Below are positions 1 to 6,375 of a stretch of 12,282 nt of DNA, one piece after another (position 1 is the stretch's first letter; each line of letters opens with the position of its first letter). The position numbers and the translations under genes were made by a program. Source of the DNA: Nitrospirae bacterium RBG_13_39_12 (lineage in GTDB: Bacteria; Nitrospirota; Thermodesulfovibrionia; Thermodesulfovibrionales; SM23-35); contig MHEF01000125.1 of assembly GCA_001805125.1 (NCBI GenBank), positions 1 to 12,282 of the forward strand, written 5' to 3'. The notes below the pieces were generated by a model that was not told the origin of the DNA, searched no databases, and was given only the letters and a program-made list of their open reading frames with translations.

Positions 1-608
1 CTCGGCTCTATCCATACCGGCTCTGCCGTTCTATGTGGCAGTTTGTTCGGGTTTAATGGGACATGCTTCTTTGGCGGTTTTACCTTTTCAAGATGTCTTT
101 TTGCCCTGCTGATTGAAGCATCTGTTTCTGATTTTGTCTTTGATTTTTCTATAGCGTCAAAATTATCGTTTAACTCTTTAAGATTGTCTTCATAAGACTT
201 CACAAACTTGTAATGGCGGTCGAGGATTTCCGGCGGAAGTCCTTTTTCCTTTAAGAATTTTTCTGTGTCATTAAATTGCTTCTTTATCTCTATATCAAGT
301 GTTTCAAGTTCAGTTTTCTTTGTTTTTAGTTTTTGCCATTTCTCATCCTCTAATCTTCCTAACTTCTCAACTTCTTCAATTACATTTTCAATATCTTCTA
401 TTGTTTTCTGGAATTTTTCTTCGGGTTTGGGAGTGTTTGATTGTCCTTGAGTCGAGGACTGATTGCTTAGCTGTTTATTGCTTGGTGTCTGCTTGCTGTC
501 AGTGGCAGCGAAGGCGACAACATCAAAAATTCCCGTGAAAGACCAACAGAAAAAAAACAATGAAACGAGGCTGATTATTCTACTTACAGGTTTATATCTG
601 AAGTCCAT
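1..608 (-). CDS. Exported coiled-coil protein of unknown function, 5' part only
   Basis: I translated this frame by hand: an ATG at 608-606 opens an uninterrupted reading frame of 202 codons that runs off the left edge. Residues 1-35 form a signal peptide: basic start (MDFRYKPVSR), hydrophobic core with LVSLFFFCW, and a likely cleavage after AFA at about 35. A Ser/Gln/Asn-rich linker follows (about 36-62). Residues 65-170 are rich in Lys and Glu with heptad-like spacing, so probably coiled coil. The last visible part, PKKHVPLNPNKLPHRTAEPVW, is proline-rich and resembles, from memory only, the segment before the catalytic domain in large exported transglutaminase-like proteins that sit next to RHS genes. 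That assignment is tentative because the C-terminal part is missing. A G-run (GGGGGG) lies 5 bases before the ATG as a possible ribosome site. The gene is separated from the housekeeping block by the tRNA-Val scar and a terminator, so it may belong to accessory DNA. Confidence 0.72.
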   Translation of the reverse strand, partial: MDFRYKPVSRIISLVSLFFFCWSFTGIFDVVAFAATDSKQTPSNKQLSNQSSTQGQSNTPKPEEKFQKTIEDIENVIEEVEKLGRLEDEKWQKLKTKKTELETLDIEIKKQFNDTEKFLKEKGLPPEILDRHYKFVKSYEDNLKELNDNFDAIEKSKTKSETDASISRAKRHLEKVKPPKKHVPLNPNKLPHRTAEPVWIEP

Positions 609-644
609 TAATTCCCCCCAAAGACAACAGATTTTGCAATCATT

Positions 645-662
645 ATATACTACATATACTAC
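645..662. repeat. Tandem 9-bp repeat in the promoter region
   Basis: ATATACTAC occurs twice in direct tandem (645-653 and 654-662), flanked on both sides by short runs of C on the plus strand (613-618, 662-667). It overlaps the -10 region of the candidate promoter, so a change in copy number would move the spacing of promoter elements. No function is shown. Confidence 0.5.
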
Positions 663-683
663 CCCCCAAACCACCGCTGTCAA
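653..683 (-). promoter_or_regulatory. Candidate sigma70-type promoter for the exported protein gene
   Basis: On the minus strand a perfect -35 box TTGACA (683-678) is followed after 18-19 bases by GTATAT or TATATG (about 659-653) as -10 candidates. A better-looking TATAAT sits further on (647-642) but is 30 bases from the TTGACA, so it would need another -35. The ATG at 608 lies about 45 bases downstream. The -35 box is convincing; the choice of -10 is not settled. Confidence 0.45.
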
Positions 684-796
684 GAACTTTCTTTCAACAT
701 TTCTTGCTTTTTATTAAACATTTTTTTGCAGAGAATAAATTTTTCTATTTTTTAGCTCTTTTCATAAAAATATCGAAAACTTAAGCTGCTTGCAAT

Positions 797-820
797 TGCT
801 CGCAGAATGCGAGCAGTTTT
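797..820 (+). terminator. Short GC-rich hairpin, possible terminator
   Basis: TGCTCGCA (797-804) and TGCGAGCA (808-815) form a perfect 8-bp stem with loop GAA, followed on the plus strand by GTTTTG. The stem is stable but the T-run is only four long, and no plus-strand gene ends nearby, so it may be a protein-binding site or element remnant. Confidence 0.3.
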
Positions 821-887
821 GACCCCTAATGAAACTATTCCCAGAATCGAAACACAGTTTGGCGTGTTTGTAATGTGATTTTTGAGG

Positions 888-906
888 TGTGCAGTTTTTG
901 TGCAGT
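888..906. repeat. 8-bp direct repeat with helical-turn spacing
   Basis: TGTGCAGT occurs at 888-895 and 899-906, start to start 11 bases apart, so both copies face the same side of the helix. Paired short direct repeats of this kind are common as recombinase or regulator sites. Here the nearby tRNA scar makes an integrase arm site a possibility, but no integrase is visible. Confidence 0.4.
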
Positions 907-914
907 AGACAGGC

Positions 915-950
915 AAAAAAGGGGGTAAAGGTATATAAAACCTTTACCCC
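915..950 (-). terminator. Rho-independent terminator after the RLP / tRNA-Val remnant
   Basis: On the minus strand GGGGTAAAGGT (950-940) pairs with ACCTTTACCCC (932-922) as a perfect 11-bp stem with a 7-base loop. It is followed after one C by six T (920-915). This is a textbook intrinsic terminator for minus-strand transcription. It lies 164 bases beyond the end of the RuBisCO-like gene and 76 beyond the tRNA remnant, so it probably ends the leftward transcript. Read on the plus strand it lacks a T-run. Confidence 0.8.
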
Positions 951-1025
951 GTTAACCGCTAAAAAACTATTAATTTATAGAGGTTTATAAAAAGATAGAA
1001 AATGTTATTGTGGGTCTTGAAAGAA

Positions 1026-1062
1026 GCGTCAAGGAAGCGCTCTCCCACTGAGCTACGCGCCT
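1026..1062 (-). pseudogene. 5' half of tRNA-Val(GAC), 3' half lost
   Basis: Read on the minus strand, the sequence gives a 5' acceptor strand AGGCGCG (1062-1056), linker TA, D-stem GCTC/GAGC around loop AGTGGGA, a 5' anticodon-stem strand CTTCC and an anticodon loop TTGACGC with anticodon GAC (valine). A tRNA would then need GGAAG, a T-arm with GGTTCGA and a 3' acceptor strand CGCGCCT. Instead it continues TTCTTTCAAGACCCAC, and none of the missing parts is found between here and the terminator. The break falls exactly at the end of the anticodon loop, a common crossover point of tyrosine integrases. The fragment follows the RuBisCO-like gene by 51 bases on the same strand. It is most likely non-functional; a large intron or insertion with the 3' half beyond the left edge cannot be excluded. 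Confidence 0.75.
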
Positions 1063-1113
1063 AAGGATGTATAATAAAACAAAAACATAAGACACTTGTC
1101 AAGGCGAAAGGTT

Positions 1114-2421
1114 CTAATAGATAATTTTCCCAAAATATTCAATAGCTCTTGTCAGTTCTTTTTTATCCTTTGCATATTCTTCTACAGGTATTTTTTTAAT
1201 AACAGCATCCCATGCCTGTCTTATACTCTTTGCCCCGGCTTCCGGACCATCAGGATGTGCATAGGTACCGGCACCGGAAAGATGTATAAAATCGTAGTGG
1301 CCTATTTTTCTTGCATTCACAGGTGCCTTCCCGGCCCACTGGCCACCGGAACTTACAGGCAAAGCATCTTTAATACTGCTGAAATCCAGGGTGCATGCGC
1401 GTATATTCCACAGGACCTCATCATCAGGCTCATAAAGTTTTCCCTGGATTGCGCCGCAGTGAATCTGGTCTGCACCGCATAGGCGGAATAATTTTGTGAG
1501 TACCGGAAAACTTATTCCTAAAAATTGACTTCTTGCCCACATAGGAGCGAAGTCCCTATGACAGTGGATGGGCACTTGTGTGTATTCAGCAAGTTCCCGC
1601 ATTGCTTCAAGTCCTGTGGTTGCAGCATTTATCATTACACAGTTTCCGCCGCCTTCCACGACTATATCATGGAGGGCTTTTATTCTGTCCAGCCTGTCAG
1701 TGATATTGAATGCATACATTTTCTTTTCACCTGTTTCTTCTTCAGCGCGTTTTAGAGAAGAAGTGACTTTTTTAACACGATCCTTTATTGAATTATAAGA
1801 GGTATCAGCAAGAAGTTCATCATCCTTTATAAAGTCCAGTCCGCCCTTTGCTCCCTCATATGCCAAATCAGCAAGCCTGTCTGCAGACAGCCCAACACAT
1901 GGTTTGATTATGGCACCTATTATCGGTCTGTCATATGCTTTTAGAATATCCCTGCATCCTTTTATTCCGAATCGTGGCCCTGTGAAATACTTTAAAAAAA
2001 TATCAGGGAATTCAAGATCAATCAGCTTTATTGCGGTAAAGGCACCTATTTCGAAAAGGTTTCCAGCAACAGCACTCAGAAGATTCGGTATCTTTGGCCC
2101 GAAATTTATGTGTGGAAAGGCAAGTCTTAAAACAGCAGCCCTTATGCATGTGCAGGAATCAGATTTTGGTGTGCCTGCTGGAAGGTTCTGCCTGCATTCA
2201 CCGGGTAGGGGGTAGATTCCTGCAACTTTTATCCCGTGTCTTTCTCTAAGGGCATCTGTTTCGTCTCTAACCCGCTTCCATGTCCCTGTTGACTGTTCTG
2301 CAGCGAATGCATTGGCAGCTTCGTATAAATCCATTGAAGTTTCAAGATAATATGTTGCAAAAATATAATCATCATCATCGATTGCTTCCGGAAATCTTAT
2401 TAAGTCCTTATTAAAATTCAC
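1114..2421 (-). CDS. RuBisCO-like protein (form IV type) with nearly complete active site
   Basis: This 435-residue protein belongs to the RuBisCO large-subunit superfamily: an N-terminal ferredoxin-like domain (about 15-135) and a C-terminal TIM barrel. In spinach numbering it keeps E60, T65 and W66 (EQSTGTW, 42-48), N123 (N121), K175 (K173 in KPCVGLS), carbamylated K201 with ligands D203 and E204 (FIKDDE, 197-202), H294 and R295 (HCHR, 286-289), H327 (H321), loop-6 K334 (GKL, 327-329) and S379-G381 (SSGG, 357-360). K177 is replaced by Cys175, and the GGG phosphate loop is GAG (383-385). Segments such as HINFGPKIPNLLSAV and GPRFGIKGCRDIL match what I remember of the Chlorobium form IV protein, which has lost more of these residues. 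Known form IV enzymes act in methionine salvage or on isoapionate-type sugars; the substrate here is unknown and no such pathway gene is adjacent. The start is GTG (2421-2419) with AAGGGGG five bases before it; an overlapping ATG at 2423 meets TGA at once. Carboxylase activity is doubtful. Confidence 0.9.
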   Translation of the reverse strand: MNFNKDLIRFPEAIDDDDYIFATYYLETSMDLYEAANAFAAEQSTGTWKRVRDETDALRERHGIKVAGIYPLPGECRQNLPAGTPKSDSCTCIRAAVLRLAFPHINFGPKIPNLLSAVAGNLFEIGAFTAIKLIDLEFPDIFLKYFTGPRFGIKGCRDILKAYDRPIIGAIIKPCVGLSADRLADLAYEGAKGGLDFIKDDELLADTSYNSIKDRVKKVTSSLKRAEEETGEKKMYAFNITDRLDRIKALHDIVVEGGGNCVMINAATTGLEAMRELAEYTQVPIHCHRDFAPMWARSQFLGISFPVLTKLFRLCGADQIHCGAIQGKLYEPDDEVLWNIRACTLDFSSIKDALPVSSGGQWAGKAPVNARKIGHYDFIHLSGAGTYAHPDGPEAGAKSIRQAWDAVIKKIPVEEYAKDKKELTRAIEYFGKIIY

Positions 2422-2489
2422 ATGTACCCCCTTGAAAATCTTTCCAATAACAACTTTCTAATTAACCTAAATAATGCAATTGAATAATG

Positions 2490-2507
2490 TCCCGATGCAT
2501 ATCGGGA
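2490..2507. repeat. Palindromic hairpin repeat
   Basis: TCCCGAT (2490-2496) and ATCGGGA (2501-2507) form a 7-bp stem around GCAT. It sits in the gap upstream of the RuBisCO-like gene, about 70 bases before its start. It could be a dispersed repeat unit or an operator; only one copy is in the window. Confidence 0.45.
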
Positions 2508-2577
2508 TCGATACCTTAATGTACCTTTAACTAATGGCATAACGAATATTTTTATCCATAAAACAAATAAAAATAAT

Positions 2578-2594
2578 CTCGATAATTTATCGAG
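2578..2594 (-). terminator. Hairpin downstream of moeA, possible weak terminator
   Basis: CTCGATAA (2578-2585) and TTATCGAG (2587-2594) are exact inverted copies around one T. On the minus strand the hairpin is followed by ATTATTTTTATTTG, a T-rich but interrupted tail, about 93 bases beyond the moeA stop. It could slow or end the moeA transcript before the RuBisCO-like gene. Confidence 0.35.
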
Positions 2595-2609
2595 TTAAAT
2601 AAATTTATG

Positions 2610-2663
2610 TCCGCCTCAGCGGATTCCCGCCTCGGGCGGGTCGCCGAGGAGACGCCGAGGAGA
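2610..2663. repeat. GC-rich intergenic repeat cluster (hairpins plus 11-bp tandem)
   Basis: In an AT-rich gap, 54 bases are strikingly GC-rich. TCCGC/GCGGA (2610-2614, 2619-2623) forms a 5-bp hairpin, CCCGCC/GGCGGG (2626-2631, 2635-2640) forms a 6-bp hairpin with loop TCG, and CGCCGAGGAGA is repeated exactly in tandem (2642-2652, 2653-2663). The pattern resembles REP/BIME-like extragenic elements or a small mobile repeat. It lies between the moeA stop (2687) and the RuBisCO-like gene and may affect read-through or mRNA stability. Confidence 0.6.
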
Positions 2664-2686
2664 AAGCAATGTCTGCATTATTCGGG

Positions 2687-3940
2687 TTAAAAAAGCCTTA
2701 CTTCAACAGTTTCACCTTCTTTTACCCCGAGTTTCTTCAGAGGAATTAATGCAGTTCCGTCTGCCTTTATCAAAGTCGTGATAAGACCTGATTTAGCGAA
2801 TATAGGCGTAGCCCATAACTCTCCGTTCCTTTCCTCGAGATAAACAGCGATATGTTCTTCCCTGCCCGGACTCGAAGATATGTTCTTGTCAATTTTTGCG
2901 GTAACAGTCTTCTTATATGGTTCGAGTCTATCTTCTTTTAATCCTGATAAGGTTTTCAAAACAGGCTCGATGAATATTTTAAAGCATACACTGACAGCTG
3001 CCGGATGTCCAGGGAGACCCCAAATGACTTTATTATTTACTATGCCACAAATCAAAGGTTTACCCGGCTTTAAAGACACACCATGAAACAGGACTCCCGG
3101 TTTCCCTGCATCGTTTATTATACGGGCTGTCATATCCTTTGTGCCTACAGAGCTGCCACCTGTAATAAGAACCATATCCGAATTACTCAATGACTCTTCA
3201 ACCACGTCTTTAAGGATGTCATACTCATCGCTGAATATACCTTTTTTTACAGGTATGCCTCCGGCATTTAGAATTAGTCCTGACAGGACATATGAGTTGA
3301 TATCGCGCACATAGCCCGGTTTGATAGGTTTATTTGCAGGTATTATTTCATCGCCTGTTGATATGATAGAGACCTTTGGCTTTTCGTAAACCCACACATT
3401 TGTTATGCCGAGACCTGCAAGTGCTCCTATGTCCTGTGGTCTCAATCTCCGGCCGCTCTCCAGCAAGAATTCGCCTTTTTTTGCGTCTTCTCCCGCCTGT
3501 ATCACATTTTCTCCAGGGGCAACTGGTTTAACTACTTCAATCATTTTCTCGTCTATTAATTGAGTATGTTCAAGCATTACAACTGAATCTGTGCCTTGAG
3601 GGAGCATCCCGCCTGTAGCAATTTTTGCAACCTCACCTTTATCAACCTTGAAATCAGGTTCTTCTCCCATTAATATTTCAGCTTTCAGTACCAGGTAGGA
3701 CGGAAGGTTATCTGTAGCACCGAATGTATCGGCTGAGTTTACTGCAAATCCATCTACGGTTGACCTGTTGAATTCCGGAAGATTCTCAGGTGAAAATATG
3801 TCCTTAGAGACTATCATCCCGTAAGAATTTTCAATAGCAAGTTTAATTTCAGCAGACTTTCTAAAATATATGTGTTTCTCTAAGATTTCAAGAGCTTTGT
3901 CTACGGTGATAAGTTCTTCTCTGCCAAGCATGTCTTTCAT
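2687..3940 (-). CDS. moeA: Molybdopterin molybdenumtransferase MoeA
   Basis: MoeA inserts molybdenum into adenylylated molybdopterin in the cytoplasm, the last common step of molybdenum cofactor synthesis. The 417 residues match the family length. Visible motifs are PEFNRSTVDGFAV (55-67, with the conserved Asp63), GGMLPQGTDSVVMLEH (110-125), the GE-D site (GEDAKKGE, 150-157), STGDEI (194-199), VRDINS (211-216), GGSSVGTKD (261-269, usually GGVSVGDYD) and GLPGHPAAVSV (308-318, usually GLPGNPVS). The C-terminal domain IV (about 343-417) ends with the ADGTALIP strand. The ATG at 3940 is preceded by AGGAAA. It lies 54 bases after pth and so may be read from the same transcript, though no other cofactor gene is nearby. 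A molybdoenzyme should exist elsewhere in the genome. Confidence 0.93.
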   Translation of the reverse strand: MKDMLGREELITVDKALEILEKHIYFRKSAEIKLAIENSYGMIVSKDIFSPENLPEFNRSTVDGFAVNSADTFGATDNLPSYLVLKAEILMGEEPDFKVDKGEVAKIATGGMLPQGTDSVVMLEHTQLIDEKMIEVVKPVAPGENVIQAGEDAKKGEFLLESGRRLRPQDIGALAGLGITNVWVYEKPKVSIISTGDEIIPANKPIKPGYVRDINSYVLSGLILNAGGIPVKKGIFSDEYDILKDVVEESLSNSDMVLITGGSSVGTKDMTARIINDAGKPGVLFHGVSLKPGKPLICGIVNNKVIWGLPGHPAAVSVCFKIFIEPVLKTLSGLKEDRLEPYKKTVTAKIDKNISSSPGREEHIAVYLEERNGELWATPIFAKSGLITTLIKADGTALIPLKKLGVKEGETVEVRLF

Positions 3941-3994
3941 AGTTTTTCCTGAACATATGACTGCTTTAATTATCAGACAAATGCATTTTTCAGG

Positions 3995-4549
3995 TTAATT
4001 AAATCTATTCATAGCCTTATCTAAACCTTCTGAGACAATAGAATAAACGGCATCTGCAGACATCTTTATCGTATCCTTAATTGAACTGATTTCATGCCTC
4101 CTGAATTTACTCAGGACATAATCTTCGGCTGATATTCCCTCCTCTCTTCCAATCCCGACTTTTACTCTTATAAAGTCCCTTGAGCCGATACTATTTATTA
4201 TTGATTCAACCCCTTTATGTCCTCCTGACGAACCTTTTCCCCTTATCTTTAATTTACCTATTCCGATATCGATGTCGTCATGGATTACTATAAGTTTTTC
4301 AGGCTGGATATCGAACTTCCTGATCACATTTTTGATAACAGGTCCGCTCATATTCATGTAAAGAAGGGGTTCTAAGAGAAGGATTTTATGGCTGTCTATA
4401 AAGCCTTTTCCAATTCTGTATCCCTCTTTTCGATCTTTACAGGTTATTTTGTGCCTGTAAGCTACTTCTTCTACTACCAGGAAACCAATATTATGTCTGG
4501 TTCTGGAGTATTTTTTGCCGGGATTTCCAAGGCCAGCTATGACCCACAT
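3995..4549 (-). CDS. pth: Peptidyl-tRNA hydrolase
   Basis: Pth releases peptides from peptidyl-tRNA that has dropped off the ribosome, recycling tRNA in the cytoplasm. The 184 residues are family-typical. Key motifs are the N-terminal GLGNPG (6-11), catalytic His19 in TRHNIGF (17-23), PLLYMNMSG (61-69, with the substrate-binding Asn66), HDDID (90-94, Asp91 supporting the catalytic His) and SSGGHKGVESI (107-117). The last motif carries Lys112 where the E. coli enzyme has Asn114. The gene starts 7 bases after the rplY stop, the usual arrangement in this cluster, and depends on the rplY transcript. The Shine-Dalgarno is weak, so translational coupling with rplY is likely. Confidence 0.96.
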   Translation of the reverse strand: MWVIAGLGNPGKKYSRTRHNIGFLVVEEVAYRHKITCKDRKEGYRIGKGFIDSHKILLLEPLLYMNMSGPVIKNVIRKFDIQPEKLIVIHDDIDIGIGKLKIRGKGSSGGHKGVESIINSIGSRDFIRVKVGIGREEGISAEDYVLSKFRRHEISSIKDTIKMSADAVYSIVSEGLDKAMNRFN

Positions 4550-4556
4550 TAATAGC

Positions 4557-5243
4557 TTACTTGCTTTCTTTCTTTTCTTCTTTTTCTGCTGATGTTTCTT
4601 CCGCTTCCTTTTTGCCTTTCTTTATTACCTCTGGTTCTGCGACTTCAGGTGCAGCGGCTTCAGCAGGTGCTGCCTCTTCGACTTCAACAGCAGGAGCTAT
4701 AATATTAACAATAACCTCATCAGGGTTAGTGAGAACCTTGATTCCTTCTTCAAATTTCAGGTCACCAACGTGGATGGATTGACCTATTTCAAGTCCTGAA
4801 ACATCTACTTCAATGTGGCCGGGTATCCTGTCCGGAAGACATTCGACCTCGATCTCTCTCAGAAGATACTGAAGTATTCCTTTGTCCCTCTTAACACCTA
4901 TTGACTCTCCTACGGTAGTAATATGTACCGTAACCTCAACTTCTTCTGTAAGGGATACCTCAAAAAAATCTGCATGGAGCAAGTCTCCTCTGGTGGGGTC
5001 GACCTGATATTCCTTCATCAGCGCAAGCTTATTTTCTCCGTCTGCAAATTTAATGTTCACCATCGTCTGCTCACCTGAGGTTGTATTTATAAATTGTAAC
5101 AGTTCCTTCCTGGAAAACTTTATAGGAATTGATCCTCCTCCCCTGTAAAGGATTGCAGGGACCATATTCTTTCTCCTGAGTTCACGCGCTGCACCCTTAC
5201 CGAATTCTTCCCGTTTCTCAGCATTAATAGTTATCCTCTCCAT
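4557..5243 (-). CDS. rplY: 50S ribosomal protein L25 / general stress protein CTC
   Basis: L25/CTC binds 5S rRNA in the central protuberance of the large subunit. Residues 1-93 form the L25 RNA-binding domain (ITINAEKREEFGKGAAREL, then PAILYRGG at 29-36, and VDPTRGDLLHADFFEVS at 81-97). Residues 98-185 are the CTC-type second beta domain (IEVECLPDRIPGHIEVDVS at about 130-148). The tail from about 186 is low-complexity Ala/Glu followed by a Lys/Glu-rich end and is probably disordered. At 228 residues it is the long two-domain form rather than the 94-residue E. coli form. The start at 5243 has a strong AAGGAGGATAG leader and lies 9 bases after the prs stop. Confidence 0.95.
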   Translation of the reverse strand: MERITINAEKREEFGKGAARELRRKNMVPAILYRGGGSIPIKFSRKELLQFINTTSGEQTMVNIKFADGENKLALMKEYQVDPTRGDLLHADFFEVSLTEEVEVTVHITTVGESIGVKRDKGILQYLLREIEVECLPDRIPGHIEVDVSGLEIGQSIHVGDLKFEEGIKVLTNPDEVIVNIIAPAVEVEEAAPAEAAAPEVAEPEVIKKGKKEAEETSAEKEEKKESK

Positions 5244-5252
5244 CTATCCTCC

Positions 5253-6197
5253 TTATACAAAAAGCGAACTTATAGTAGATTCCTCATGAATCCTTCTGAT
5301 CGCCTCTCCAAGAAGAGGCGCTATACTTAATACGGTCAGTTTTTCACACTGCTCTTTTTTGCTGTCAAAAGGTATTGTATTAGTAACAATGAGTTCTTTT
5401 ATAAATGAATTATTTACTTTTTCCACTGCAGAACCTGAAAGTACGGCATGAGAACATGCTGCAACAACCTGCTTTGTACCTTTTTCCATCAGTGCAGCAG
5501 CAGCCTGAATTATTGTACCGCCGGTGTCAATCATATCATCTAATATAATAGCATCTTTTTCTTTGACTTCTCCTATTACGTTCATTATCTGTGAAATATT
5601 GGCTGCCTCACGTCTCTTGTCAATAATTGCGATAGAACACTGAAGTCTCTTTGCAAAGGACCTTGCCCTTTCAACACCACCGGCGTCAGGTGATACGATT
5701 ACAAGATTCCGGGATGCATATTTTTCCCGGATGTAATCCAGGATGACTGGCGAAGCGTAAAGGTTGTCGACAGGGATATTAAAAAAACCCTGAATCTGGG
5801 CTGCATGAAGATCCATTGTAAGAATTCTGTTTGTACCTGCTGCCATTATCAAATCAGCAACGAGTTTTGCAGATATCGGAACCCTTGGCTGAACCTTTCT
5901 GTCCTGTCTTGCATATCCATAGTAAGGAATAACCGCAGTTATTCTTTTGGCAGACGCCCTCTTAAATGCATCTACCATTAAAAGCAGTTCAATGATATTA
6001 TCATTTACTGGTGTGCATGTCGGTTGTATCACAAAGACATCAAAGCCCCTTACATTCTCATTTATGCTTACCGTAATTTCACCGTCGCTGAATTTTGTTA
6101 CAGTAGCATCTCCAATCGGTATACCAAGATAGGCTGCAACCTCACCTGCCAGCTCTTTGTGGGCATTACCTGTAAAGAGTTTAAACGCTTTCGGCAT
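5253..6197 (-). CDS. prs: Ribose-phosphate pyrophosphokinase (PRPP synthetase)
   Basis: Prs makes 5-phosphoribosyl diphosphate from ribose 5-phosphate and ATP, feeding purine, pyrimidine, NAD, histidine and tryptophan synthesis. The 314 residues match class I bacterial enzymes. Motifs are KFSDGE (35-40), the flexible-loop region YYGYARQDRK (92-101) for ATP, DLHAAQIQGFF (129-139) with the metal-binding His131, the VSPDAGGVERAR segment (168-179), KRR (194-196, usually KRRxx catalytic loop) and the PRPP-binding loop DDMIDTGGT (220-228). The ATG at 6197 has AAGGAGG seven bases upstream. A 105-base gap separates it from tRNA-Gln, which may hold a processing site or an internal promoter, but no clear -35/-10 pair is visible there. 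Confidence 0.97.
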   Translation of the reverse strand: MPKAFKLFTGNAHKELAGEVAAYLGIPIGDATVTKFSDGEITVSINENVRGFDVFVIQPTCTPVNDNIIELLLMVDAFKRASAKRITAVIPYYGYARQDRKVQPRVPISAKLVADLIMAAGTNRILTMDLHAAQIQGFFNIPVDNLYASPVILDYIREKYASRNLVIVSPDAGGVERARSFAKRLQCSIAIIDKRREAANISQIMNVIGEVKEKDAIILDDMIDTGGTIIQAAAALMEKGTKQVVAACSHAVLSGSAVEKVNNSFIKELIVTNTIPFDSKKEQCEKLTVLSIAPLLGEAIRRIHEESTISSLFV

Positions 6198-6302
6198 TAT
6201 TCCTCCTTAAAAAAAAGTTCAAAAATTAAGAGAAAAAAGCTTTATACGATCGGCTATGCTCTTAAATGTTGCCTCAGGATTTATGTTGCAAAAACCATTT
6301 GA

Positions 6303-6374
6303 CTGGGGCGGGAGGATTCGAACCTCCAGATGGGAGATCCAAAGTCTCCTGACTTGCCGTTTGTCGACGCCCCA
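6303..6374 (-). tRNA. tRNA-Gln(UUG)
   Basis: All four arms fold on the minus strand. Acceptor TGGGGCG (6374-6368) pairs fully with CGCCCCA (6310-6304), with discriminator G at 6303. The D-stem is GAC/GTC, the anticodon stem GGAGA/TCTCC with loop CTTTGGA gives anticodon TTG, the variable loop is CATCT, and the T-arm GGAGG/CCTCC has loop TTCGAAT. The U1-A72 pair, G2-C71, G3-C70 and G73 are glutamine identity features. CCA is not encoded. The 5' end lies 1 base after the ispE stop codon, so it must be cut out of the ispE-prs transcript. Confidence 0.97.
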
Positions 6375-6375
6375 C

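Larger units (their letters stand above)
609..1025. other. Gene-free spacer with promoter, hairpins and terminator
   Basis: These 417 bases contain no convincing coding frame. They hold the promoter of the leftward gene, a hairpin near 797-815, a stretch near 816-850 (TTTTGACCCCTAATG and following) that loosely recalls the subterminal GACCCC repeats of IS21-type elements, an 8-bp direct repeat at 888-906, and a terminator at 915-950. Together with the broken tRNA at 1026-1062 this looks like the junction between accessory DNA and the housekeeping chromosome. The IS resemblance is weak and no transposase is present. Confidence 0.5.

Noticed and set aside
299..717. Plus-strand frames of 60-84 codons near the left edge
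   Set aside because: They are opposite the minus-strand exported protein, which has a signal peptide, promoter and coherent composition.
818..840. CRISPR-repeat-like string (GTTT...AAAC ends on the minus strand)
   Set aside because: Only one copy exists and there is no spacer-repeat periodicity or cas gene.
1000..1062. Complete tRNA-Val gene
   Set aside because: The 3' anticodon strand, T-arm and 3' acceptor strand are absent; only the 5' half fits.
1096..1482. Plus-strand open frame of 128 codons
   Set aside because: It lies opposite the RuBisCO-like gene, whose active-site motifs fix the real strand and frame; the plus-strand peptide is Cys/Phe-rich and matches nothing.
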